Shown piece by piece: positions 1-10,236 of a DNA stretch of 64,000 nt (positions within the stretch are counted from its first letter, which is position 1; every line of letters starts with the position of its first letter). This DNA is from Volvox africanus. Lineage: Eukaryota; Chlorophyta; Chlorophyceae; Chlamydomonadales; Volvocaceae. Where the stretch lies: contig BSDZ01000050.1 of NCBI GenBank assembly GCA_030268105.1, positions 1 through 64,000 of the forward strand, given 5' to 3'. A program made the translations under genes and the position numbers. The notes under the pieces were generated by a model. It did no database searches, was not told the origin of the DNA, and worked only from the letters and a program-made list of their open reading frames with translations.

Positions 1-640
1 GCATCCGGGACAGGCAACGGTTGCAACAACCCATGGCCCTTACCGGACAAAGCCTTATTGCGCTGGCACAGACTGCATGTCTGGACGAAGTTCGCCGCAT
101 CCTTAGCCAAACGAGGCCACCAAAAGGAACGTTGCACCAAGTCGATCAATCGCTTGCTACCAGGGTGTTCCTGCTAACGGGTCCTCGTGGAACCGCGCAA
201 GGATGTCGTAGCGTAGCGCGTCGTCATTCGGAACGACGATTTGCGTAGCTGCACCCTCCGTCCGTAGCCAAAGGCCATTCTGCTTGCGAAGGTTTTCTAC
301 ATTAGCCGGGTCCGCGAACCAGGCGTCTGCGTTGTAGGCAACCTTCAACCGCTCCGCGAGGTCCGTCGCGATCGGTACCTCCTCGCTACGCGGCCGCACG
401 ACGGGCGCTGCCAAAATTGCAGCGTGTGTGCGACGGATGTCGACTGAGAGCATCGGCAATATTCAATTTACCAGAAATATACTCCCAGGTGCAGTTGAAC
501 CTAGCTAGATATTCCATCCACCTAGCTTGACGGCGGTTCAACGTCGGAACGCTTTGCAAAAACGTTAGGGGCTTGTGGTCAGTCTTTTAAAGTAAACGGG
601 CGTTCCTCGAGGTAACAGCGCCATTCCTTTAAAGCATGCA
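1..640 (-). pseudogene. Ty3/gypsy pol fragment (RNase H end to integrase zinc finger), family 1
   Basis: The minus strand encodes the C-terminal part of RNase H, the connector and the start of the integrase N-terminal zinc-binding region, including the [10 protein letters not shown] block. The same region is found in the better copies at 26.8-27.5 kb and 62.3-62.9 kb. Frame is lost in places, so it is a relic. At position 640 it stops abruptly and LTR sequence of another family begins, with no target duplication visible. Small shared differences make it closest to the pol of the element at 2748-10231. It continues beyond the left edge of the window. Confidence 0.85.
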
Positions 641-1005
641 GCACGATATTAATGGATTCAACGCATGCAATATGCGAAGGTCCAAACATCGATATTCGGT
701 TGCCGACCCAACCATCACGATCGTCGTGTTCTCGCATACACGTATGGTTTATGACACGGATGAGGTAATAATATTTAAAGTATTATTACGTGAGATATTA
801 TGCCAATGGATAGATCGCACATTAATATCAGCCTCGAGTCAAACATGTTGACCGACAGCGCGATGTCGTAGATGATAATGCGACATGCCTGATTAGCTAG
901 ATATACTCGAATATATCATGCTAATATGATTATATCATGCTTCATAATGCTCGAATATAATGCTGTCTACTTCGGTGCAAGTGGTGATCGAACCGGCGTA
1001 CAACA
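641..1005 (-). repeat. Truncated 3' LTR (family 2) of relic D
   Basis: This matches the last part (in plus coordinates) of the complete minus-strand LTR at 1472-2254 and ends in the same GCGTACAACA. The polypurine tract of D follows on the minus strand. Its outer half is missing and replaced by the pol fragment at 1-640. Confidence 0.85.
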
Positions 1006-1466
1006 ACTATCCCCCCTCCGTATGCAGCGTCCTCGCTGCATCGGGCAGCATCGACTGCAGAGATCATTGGGTCTGTGTGGCATGAATGCGGGCTTCCTCC
1101 AATAAAGAGTTCATATCCAGCGAAAAGTTACGTGTTGGCTCCCATGAGTTATGCTCGCTTGAATACCCAGTCCACTTGACTTGATACTCGTGGATTGTCC
1201 GCTTACGCCGGTGTCGGCCAACACGGCAAGTACGATAATCTAACACCCACTCCACATTGTAAACCTTCTGTTTACCAGCGATCCAGGTCTCCAGGACTGG
1301 TTAAACCGCTGCAGGGGTGTTAGCAAGCTCAGGGGCAGGTTCCGTACCACAATAAGGCATACGAGGGATACATGGAACGTGGGGTGAAGCATACCCTTAG
1401 CAGGCAAATCAGTCGCCTGGCACTGCACTTCGTCCATCATAGTGGGCTCAACCTGTACATGGGTCG
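1006..1466 (-). pseudogene. Relic D: pol C-terminal end with chromodomain fused to start of RT
   Basis: On the minus strand a chromodomain is readable (1064-1255; [15 protein letters not shown] block), ending in TGA at 1064-1066. Upstream of it the post-integrase motif HPTFHVSLV is joined directly to the start of reverse transcriptase (DEVQCQATDLPAKGM block). RT catalytic core, RNase H and integrase are therefore deleted. The same fusion is seen at 2255-2742. D is interrupted at 1467-1471 (TGCAA) by element B and resumes at 13355. It is a defective, non-autonomous derivative of a chromovirus. Confidence 0.8.
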
Positions 1467-1471
1467 TGCAA

Positions 1472-2254
1472 TGTTGTATCCTTCCTTCTTCAATCATGCA
1501 CTGAATCTGCACGTCTGAGTGTTACTACAGCATGCATGGTGCTTACAAACAGCAAGACACTTCAGTGCGAGCAACATGACAGCGGAAGGATAAGGAAAGA
1601 TTCAACTTACAATAGTCTTCAATTGCAAATTAGAAGTCTGCCGTCAGACACTGCGGGCAATGTTCATCATCCCGGCTGAAGATGCTATGCTAGAATAGCT
1701 CAGGGCCGAATATAAATGCAATAAAATGTATGTATGCGAATTAGGTAGAGTTAAGTACGCGAGTACTTAGTCCAAAGTAGCATGAGCCGACTTCGGTCTC
1801 TAGGCGGCCGTCCTCGCACCTATCACGTCGCGATACCGATGTGCAGTACAGTCTACAGTCTTCGTAGCACTGTTCTGAATATCGCGTAAACCGTGATATT
1901 AATGAATGCAACGCATGCAATATGTGAAGGTCCGAATATCGATTTGGTTGCTGACCCAACCATCGCGATCGTCGCATTCTTGCATACGCATATGGTTTAT
2001 GACACAGATGAGGTAATAATATTCAAAGCATTATTACGCGGAACATTATACCAACGGATAGATCGCGCATAAATAATCAGCATCAAGTCAAACATGTTGA
2101 CCGACAGCGCAATGTCGTAGATGATAATGCGACATGCCTGATTAGCTAGATATACTCGAATATATCATGCTAATATGATTATATCATGCTTCATAATGCT
2201 CGAATATAATGCTGTCTACTTCGGTGCAAGTGGTGATCGAACCGGCGTACAACA
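1472..2254 (-). repeat. 3' LTR of element B (family 2)
   Basis: A 783-bp LTR with TG...CA ends. The left flank is TGCAA. The right flank on plus is ACTATCCCCCTCCC, which reads on minus as the purine-rich tract directly before an LTR. Comparison with 12540-13354 shows the same sequence with small indels. Confidence 0.9.
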
Positions 2255-2747
2255 ACTATCCCCCTCCCGTATGCAGCATCCTCGCTGCATTGGACAGCAT
2301 CGACTGCAGAGATCATTGGGTCTGTGTGGCACAAATGCGGGTTTCCCCCAATAAAGAGTTCATATCCGGTGAAATGTTACGTGCTGGCTCCCATGAGTTA
2401 TGCTCGCTTGAATACCCAGTCCACTTGACTTGGTACTCGTGCATTGTCCGCTTATGCCGGCGTCAGCCCACACGGCAAGTACGATAATCTAACACCCACT
2501 CCACATTGTAAACCTTCTGTTTACCAGCGATCCAGATCTCCGGGACTGGTTAAGCCGCTGCAAGGGTGTTAGCAAGCTCAGGGGCAGGTTCCGTACCACA
2601 GTAAGGCATACGAGGATACATGGAACATGGGGTAAAGTATACCCTTAGCAGGCAAATCAGTCGCCTGGCACTGCACTTCGTCCATCTTAGTGGGCTCAAC
2701 CTGTACATGCATCGTGCAACAGGTTGTGCTTCAGGTACTGTTGTGTC
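2255..2747 (-). pseudogene. Element B: chromodomain end of pol fused to RT start
   Basis: Reading minus, the RT start (motif like MYRLSPL, here corrupted) and a DLPAKGM-like stretch lead straight into the post-integrase HP.FH..LV region and a degraded chromodomain. This is the same internal deletion as in relic D. It ends at the insertion point of element A (GTGTC, 2743-2747) and continues at 10237. The uninterrupted version of this site can be read in D at 13360-13400. Confidence 0.8.
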
Positions 2748-3568
2748 TGTTGTGCTACGGTTCATTTCCCGCCGACGCGTAGGTCGACGCGACCCTACGA
2801 GGCGAAGTGCTTTTGTGATGAACGCATTGCATATGAATGAATCTGCATGATATAAATGTATTCGCATACATTTATATATGCATCTGGCATGTTGTCATTA
2901 TCCATCGCGACATCGCATCATGGCAAATCCGCCTAGCATGCATGAATAACCGAAGCATTGAAGTGCGCATTATGCTCGTGCTACAAAACGATAAGTAATA
3001 TTATCTGATATAATATTACTTCATTTTAAGCACACGTTGAGAGCAGCCGCACTCGTCGCGATACATGCCCGCAACCGGATATCGTATCCGGACCCTTGCA
3101 TCATGCGAATGCCGGAAAGGCTTACACGTTGTTATGCGTAGACATCGCTAGACGCAGTAGGGTTTGTCACATCTAGGATCGGCCTCCTAATGGAATCGTA
3201 CGGCATTGCGATGCTGCGAGTATAACAGATGCGAGGACGGCTAAGCTAGACAAGACATTCGATACCGGAGAACACTGTGTGTTCTACATTACTATTACTA
3301 TACGATATTCTACTTAGCCCGAGCTAAGCCTGAACTTCACAATCACCGCCGCGTGATGATTGCTTGCTTCCGGCGCTGACGGCGATTTCTTCCATTGCAT
3401 CATTCCGACCTGTAAGACCGTAAGTTATATCTCTCTTCGTCTTGAAGTCTTCCGCTGTCTCTGTTTGCTCTCGCTTGCCTTGCTGTACTTGCAAGTGCTC
3501 GCGCATCGGTGTCGATAGTCTCCAGACGTGCAGATTACTCATGAGCAACGCGAACGAGAGGTACAACA
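2748..3568 (+). repeat. 5' LTR of element A (family 1)
   Basis: An 821-bp LTR beginning TGTTGTGCTACGG and ending GAGGTACAACA. It contains an AT-rich stretch (TTTATATATGC near 2870) that could act as a TATA box. It differs from the 3' LTR mainly by single-base indels. Confidence 0.93.
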
Positions 3569-3570
3569 AT

Positions 3571-3587
3571 TTGGTATCGAGACAGGT
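3571..3587 (+). other. Primer binding site of element A
   Basis: TTGGTATCGAGACAGG follows the LTR by two bases. It resembles the initiator-tRNA-Met PBS of plant-type retrotransposons (TGGTATCAGAGC) but with changes. The same motif follows every 5' LTR of this family here (31421-31435 and 34739-34753 on minus; 57089-57104 on plus). Family 2 has a close variant at about 12522-12537 (minus). Confidence 0.7.
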
Positions 3588-3635
3588 TCGTTGCCTAACT
3601 GTCTCTCTTTGTCTAATCGGAAGTAGGTTCTTTCT

Positions 3636-3731
3636 ATGGCGAGTTCCAGCGACGAACACGAGGACCGATAGATACTTTTGCCGAAGACCTAGGCCGCGCC
3701 GTTTGGACGCCGCCGCTTCCGGTTTGTAATT
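3636..3731 (+). pseudogene. Leader ORF of element A (frameshifted)
   Basis: ATGGCGAGTTCCAGCGACGA starts a short ORF that is conserved in the leader of four other copies (about 31 codons, PLDTFAEDLG core). In A one base is missing after the sixth codon, so it stops early. See the intact copy at 57153. Confidence 0.6.
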
Positions 3732-4032
3732 GTTTAATTGCTTTTGCTAGATTGCCGCACTTGTTGTGTAAGTGTACGCTCTGAGTCGCAGGTAATCTCA
3801 GTGCACCGGCATTGCTTGCCGCGGCGACTGAGACCGGCGTTCGTCCGGACCAGTTGGCGACTCTCATTGCCCAAACTACGGAGATCAGGACTCAGCCTGG
3901 GCAATTACTTGCGAGTTTGCTGAATCTTCTCAAGAGTACTGTCGGTAGGCTCACCGAATCGCTTTGTACTCTTGCCTTTGCGATAGAAGTCGGCTTCTAT
4001 TACGCAAAACTAGGGGTATCGTTTCGTGCTCC

Positions 4033-5276
4033 ATGTCCGCGGAACACGACGATACGCCGCACACTAGCCTAGCTAGCCAACCCGATTTCGTTGTAGCTGC
4101 TAGAGCGCCGGGTAGAGGTCTTGAGACTGTTGGCGCGCGAGCCACTTCAAGAGCCCCTTTTCCTTCAGACCCCCTGCTCACTTAATTGTGCCGCATTCAG
4201 CAGTGAACACGAATATGGACAACACTGCTGGACCAAGGGTTCTGCCATTACCTCAAGCTCGAGGGCATGATGACATCCCTGAGGTGATGAGATTGTCGAT
4301 TCCCGTTCCTAGGCTCAATATTTCGCTGACCGACAAGACACCAGGGCATAGCATAGCCGATGCAACTCGTGCGTACGTGCGTGACGCTAAAAGTACCTCC
4401 AAGCTGTTCATGGTGGCGACAATGACGGTATCAGGTGTCTCTTCGTTGGTAACACCCTCGAGGGCGGCAGCGAAGGACTGGTATCGCAATTGGACCAACG
4501 CCCGGGGCAGCTATACTTTTGACGAGTTAGTCGCCGCTTTGCTCGCACGATTCGCTACTGAGGTTTCAAGCACGCGATGTGGAAGCTCGTAACGTTTTGG
4601 CAGCGGGTAGCTACCACATGCGTCGGGATGAAAAATGTTACCTGCGTACCAGTCACGCTTTGAAGCACTTGTGACTCCCATTGCTGACCTCACCGAATCT
4701 GAGCGTGTCTTTTGGTTTAGGCGAGCCTAACGAAAACTTTTGGCTAAATGGTGCGCCACTGACTTGGTTGGAGCGCAGATCAAGTCGTATAACGCGTTGG
4801 TCGCTTTGCTAAGGGCGCGGAGAGATACGACTTCTTGCCGGCGAGGAAGAAGTCAAGTCTGCCCCTCGTGCAAATGCCGTGCAAGTGCAGGGATCCGCTT
4901 GGGGAAGCTGTGGCTCTCGACCAGGACCTCGGCGCGACCCGCCCCACGCCTACTGCCGCGACGCGACGCAGCAACGGGCAACGCAAGGCGCGCGGGGGGC
5001 CGCTAGCTCGGGTGTCCGTGGTACAGGAGGAGCAGGTCCGAGCTCGGACCCAGCTAGGAACAGGAAGCGTGGTGGTGCGCCGTCGTCGGCAGCCGCACAG
5101 CGTTCCGACCCCAACGCGAAGCGTACTCGTACGGACGACACATTTATGCCAAATGGAATTGCAATCGTTCCGAATTCGAGCGTCGGAAATTGGCCAATGT
5201 TTGTCTACGGTGTGCGGAGAATCATTCCACGAAGGATTGCCCTCTAATGCCGCCGTTTGTACCTCAGCCGAAATAG
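4033..5276 (+). pseudogene. gag: gag of element A (frameshifted)
   Basis: The start ATG at 4033 matches the intact gag at 57552. Readable blocks include the capsid-like stretch RAYVRDA (about 4370), the FDELVAALLARFATEV region (about 4520) and a damaged CCHC knuckle near 5200-5250. Several single-base insertions and deletions break the frame, for example near 4390, 4600, 4630 and 4740. It ends in UAG (5274-5276) followed by GGG, as in other copies. Gag is the structural particle protein. Confidence 0.85.
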
Positions 5277-8200
5277 GGGCTTGCCCGGGTTCCTGCGGAG
5301 GGGGCACCACCTGGGATTTCTGAACTAACGCGTGGTCGGTGGTCATCCTTACGGCCAGCCGTTAAGGCATTGTTGCCTTGTGTACTTGGACACATCGAGC
5401 GGAAGTCATTGCGCGACGCATCACGCTTGACGGACGCACGGGACTTCTCTGCTTCGACCCGTTGTGTAATTTGTTTACACCTCGCCGTCCCCTGTCGTCT
5501 ATCGATCTGTCTAACCACGTGGTTTTGTTCATCCCTCGTCTCTGCGTGAGATGTCGGAACAGTTGGCCATATACAGGAGATGTAGGCGTCAATATCCAGG
5601 CACTGCCGCATGTGTATTACTCCCTGCTTTCTGTCGGCGCAAGGCAGAGGCATCGTTAAGGGGTATGCGGCATGTCCACCGGTTCGAGCCGGGCACCGTT
5701 TTGTTTAATGGTGTGGATTGGGAGGGTACGCTGGCTCCGTGGCCATGCCTATCCTACTCGGTTGACGTTTGGTACGAAGCTCCTGATGGGGGTGCCGTTG
5801 GTTACGGACCCGCCTTAAGTGCACTGACGTTGTCTGCTGGGCAGTCGCTCGTAGATAACCGTGTCCCTGTGGTTCAGATCGGTTTGAATGGCCGTACTCT
5901 GAAGGCACTTGTTGACACCGGTTGCCAGCGACGACTTCATCTCTGTCGCAGAGGTGAACGCGCTGGGGTTGTCCCCAGAGTCGTCTGATTGTCCACAGGT
6001 TACCCTTGCTGACGGGGGGTAAGCATCCCATCGTGGGCAGGATTACCCTTAGCCTATCGATAGGCCCTTTGCGTGTTGTGACCCGGCCGTACGTGCTGCA
6101 GGGCTTAGGCAGAGACTGCACCGTACATAATGGGGTCGTCGACATTACGAACAGTACCGCTGCGCGCATCGACATGGAGACCGCAACCCTGCATATGTGC
6201 AAGGGTACTCTGTCGATTAAGGTACCTTTCCTGTCGTTCGAACATGTCACACCAAAGGAGGGCGAAACTGAGGCGGTGCCTATGGTTAATTTCGCTGTGA
6301 CCGCAATGGCCGCGCGAATCGAACCAGAGCGAGTCGGGCGTAAGGAGGCCGTCCGTTGTTACGGGAAGGGTGCCCACGGACTGCTTTTAAGGCCGCGGTG
6401 TGAGCTGTTGTGTCACCACCGCGCAGATTTCTGCGGATCCTGAGGTTGAGGCCCTACTGTCGCAGTATGAGGACGTCTTTAAAGATATCCCTGGGCTACC
6501 ACCTATGCGTCCTGTTGATCACACAATCCCTCTCATGCCTGGAGCGCAGCCTACGGCCCGGCCAATGTACAGGTTGAGTCCATTGGAGCTGGACGAGGTA
6601 AAGCGCCAGGTGACGGATTTACTCGCGAAGGGTATGATACGCCCCAGCACATCCCCGTATTCTGCACCGATTTTGTTTGTCGGTAAGAAGGATGGGACCT
6701 TGCGCACTGTGCATTGATTACCGGGGGTTAAATGCGAATACACGTGAAAAATCGCTACCTTTGCCACGCGTTGACGACCTGTTGGATAAGCTGAAGGGCT
6801 CGGCTTATTTTTCCTTCAATTGAATTACAACAGGGCTACAATCAGATCCGCATCGCTGCCTCTGATATCCCGAAAACCGCTTTTCGGACGCCCTTCGGTC
6901 ACTTTGAGTATACGGTCCTATCGTTTGGTTTGACTAATGCCCCTGCGACGTTTCAGGCGGTTATGGACCGAATGTTTAGGCCGTTTATCGACAGGTTCGT
7001 TGTTTGCTACCTGGATGACATCTTGGTATATTCTAAGACGGCGCGGAGGAGCACTTGGAGCATCTGCGGCTCGTGCTCGACGTTATGAGGCGGGAGCAAT
7101 TGTTTGCTAAACGCGCCAAATGCTTTTGGGCGCAGCCTCAGGTGGAATATTTGGGCCACATTGGTCGGCCACCGGTGTGAAGATGGACCCGCGGAAGGTC
7201 GCCGTGGTTCGCGATTGGCCCGCCGCCTCAGAACCTCACGGGAGCTGCGTAAGTTCCTTGGCTTGACCAATTATTTCCGAAAGTTCATTGAAAAATATTC
7301 CATCATTGCGGCCCCGCTTACTAACTTAACTCGCAAAGGCGTTTTCGTTTCGCTCGAGTCATGGACGGCCGCAATGCCAGCGGGCATTCGAAGAGCTCAA
7401 ACGAATTATTGCCGAAGATGTCACCCTTGCATTCCCTGATTACTCGTTGCCATTTCGCGTTGAGGTAGTGTCTGATGCCTCAATATTTGGAAGCGGCGCT
7501 GTATTGTTACAGGAAGGGCGACCGATCGCCTTCACGAGTAAGAAATTTTTCTGGTGCGGAGATTTCGCTACACCACCCGGGGAACAGGAGCTTCTGGCCG
7601 TGCTGCATGCTTTAAAGGAATGGCGCTGTTACCTCGAGGGACGCCCGTTTACTTTAAAGACTGACCACAAGCCCCTAACGTTTTTGCAAAGCGTTCCGAC
7701 GTTGAAACCGCCGTCAAGCTAGGTGGATGGAATATCTAGCTAGGTTCAACTGCACCTGGGAGTATATTTCTGGTAAATTGAATATTGGCCGTGCTCTCAG
7801 TCGACATCCGTCGCTACACGCTGCAATTTTGGCAGCGCCCGTCTGTGCCGGCCGCGTAGCGAGGAGGTTCCGATCGCGACGGACCTCGCGGAGCGGTTGA
7901 AGGTTGCCTACAACGTAGACGCCTGGTTCGCGGACCCGGCTAATGTAGAAAACCTTCGCAAGCAGAATGGCCTTTGGCTACGGACGGAGGGTGCAGCTAC
8001 GCAAATCGTCGTTCCGAACGACGACGCGCTACGCTACGACATCCTTGCGAGGTTCCACGAGGACCCGTTAGCAGGACACCCTGGTAGCAAGCGATTGGTC
8101 GAGCTTGGTGCAACGTTCCTTTTGGTGGCCTCGTTTGGCTAAGGATGCGGCAAACTTCGTCCAGACATGCAGTCTGTGCCAGCGCAATAAGGCTTTGTCC

Positions 8201-9366
8201 GGTAAGGGGCCATGGGTTGTTGCAAACCGTTGCCTGTCCCGGATGCGCCTTGGGAAAGTGTTTCCATGGACTTCGTAGTCGCGCTGCCCAAAACTGAGGG
8301 GGGATACGATGCGGTGTTCGTAATGGTCGATCGTCTGACTAAGATGGTCCACCTAGCACCATGCACATCATCCTGCACGGCTGAGCAAACCGCACGTTTG
8401 TTTTTCGATAATGTGGTTCGGTTACACGGGGTTCCCAAAAATGTGATCTCGGACTCCGCGGTGGACAGTTTCACGTCTAAGTTTTGGGAAGCGCTCTGCA
8501 AACTAGTTGGCATGCGCGCCAACCTGAGCACAGCGTATCACCCGCAGACTGATGGTCAAACCGAACGCACAAACCGCACGTTGGGGTGATATGTTGCGCA
8601 ATTATGCTGGTCGCACACCACTTGTTTGGGATACATATTTGACTGCGGCAGAATTCGCGCTTAACAATGCTGTTAACCGCTCTACAGGCAAAAGTCCGTT
8701 CTTTCTTAACTACGGGTTTCAATCCCGCGCTACCCGTGTGGCGTGAGTTGGAAGTGAACGTGCCTGCTGCTAAACTTTTTGCCAAGTCGTTTATGTCCCG
8801 AATCACAGACGCGAAGTCGTGTTTGGACGCGGCGCAGCAACGAACGACAGAATACTACAACAAATCCAAGCAGGATGTGACGTTTTCGGAAGGGCAACTC
8901 GTGTTGCTAAGCACCAAGAACTTGCGTTCCTTGGCCGACGGATCCCGAAAACTCTTACCCCGCTGGATTGGCCCGTATCCTGTCGTGCGCATGGTTGGGA
9001 ATGTGGCTGTGGGAGCTTGCATTGCCCACTGATATGACCATTCACCCCACGTTTCACGTATCGCTTGTTCGTCCGTATCGTGGTACGGAACCCGTCCCTG
9101 AGCCTGCTAACGCCCCCGCAGCGATTGAACCAGTTCCCGAGACCTGGATCGCTGGTAAACAGAAGTTTTACGATGTGGAGCGGGTGTTAGATTATCGCGC
9201 GCGTCGTGTGGGCCGACACCGACGTAAGCGAACAGTACACGAGTACTTGGTTAAGTGGACAGGGTATACCGACGAGCACAACTCATGGGAACCGGCACGC
9301 AACTTCTCACAGGACATGAAACCCCTGCTCGAAGAAGCCCGCAAACGTGTCACACAAGCCCAATGA
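5277..9366 (+). pseudogene. pol: pol of element A (protease, RT, RNase H, integrase, chromodomain; frameshifted)
   Basis: Domains in order: aspartic protease (ALVDTG near 5905-5925, then broken), RT ([19 protein letters not shown]; catalytic YLDD near 7005-7020), RNase H ([10 protein letters not shown] near 7655), integrase zinc region ([10 protein letters not shown] near 8170), catalytic core (NVISDS near 8440 is corrupted where other copies have [22 protein letters not shown] near 8535) and chromodomain (VKWTGYTDEHNSWEP near 9250-9300). It ends in TGA at 9364-9366. Many indels split it into short frames. The length matches the family. Confidence 0.9.
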
Positions 9367-9410
9367 CCCCTGCAGTCGATGCTGTATGATGCAGCGAGGA
9401 CGCTGCATAC

Positions 9411-9425
9411 GGGAGGGGGGATAAT
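9411..9425 (+). other. Polypurine tract of element A
   Basis: GGGAGGGGGGATAAT lies directly before the 3' LTR at 9426. It is the expected plus-strand primer site. The same tract is seen (as its complement) at 61107-61121. Confidence 0.85.
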
Positions 9426-10231
9426 TGTTGTGCTACGGTTGTCGACGCGAACCTACGAGGCGAAGTGCTTTTGTGATGAACGCATTGCATATGAATGAAT
9501 CTGCATGATATAAATGTATTCGCATACATTTATATATGCATCTGGCATGTTGTCATTATCCATCGCGACATCGCATCATGGCAAATCCGCCTAGCATGCA
9601 TGAATAACCGAAGCATTGAAGTGCGCATTATGCTCGTGCTACAAAACGATAAGTAATATTATCTGATATAATATTACTTCATTTAAGCACACGTTGAGAG
9701 CGCCGCACTCGTCGCGATACATGCCCCGCAACCGGATATCGTTATCCGGACCCTTGCATCATGCGAATGCCGGAAAGGCTTACACGTTGTTATGCGTAGA
9801 CATCGCCTAGACGCAGTAGGGTTGTCACATCTAGGATCGGCCTCCTAATGTGAATCGTACGGCATTGCGATGCTGCGAGTATAACAGATGCGAGGACGGC
9901 TAAGCTAGACAAGACATTCGATACCGGAGAACACTTGTGTGTTCTACATTACTATTACTATACGATATTCTACTTAGCCCGAGCTAAAGCCTGAACTTCG
10001 CTAATCACCGCCGCGTGATGATTGCTTGCTTCCGGCGCTGACGGCGATTTCTTCCATTGCATCATTCCGACCTGTAAGACCGTAAGTTATATCTCTCTTC
10101 GTCTTGAAGTCTTCCGCTGTCTCTGTTTGCTCTCGCTTTGCCTTGCTGTACTTGCAAGTGCTCGCGCATCGGTGTCGATAGTCTCCAGACGTGCAGATAC
10201 TCATGAGCAAACGCGAACGAGAGGTACAACA
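9426..10231 (+). repeat. 3' LTR of element A (family 1)
   Basis: An 806-bp LTR that starts TGTTGTGCTACGG, ends GGTACAACA and is followed by the duplication GTGTC. Relative to the 5' LTR it lacks a short stretch after the first 15 bases. Confidence 0.93.
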
Positions 10232-10236
10232 GTGTC

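Larger units (their letters stand above)
2748..10231 (+). mobile_element. Element A: full-length Ty3/gypsy chromovirus (family 1)
   Basis: A complete 7,484-bp element. It has a 5' LTR at 2748-3568, a PBS, a leader ORF, gag, an in-frame UAG, pol through the chromodomain, a polypurine tract and a 3' LTR at 9426-10231. The 5-bp duplication GTGTC lies at 2743-2747 and 10232-10236. The empty site is preserved in the sister sequence D near 13360-13400, so the boundaries are secure. Gag and pol carry many 1-2 base indels, so this copy cannot encode a continuous protein as written. Confidence 0.95.

Noticed and set aside
5274..5276. General reassignment of UAG to glutamine, known in some ulvophycean algae
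   Set aside because: The 936-codon pol frame and the PAN exons contain no UAG; UAG appears only at the gag-pol boundary and as a point lesion in H.
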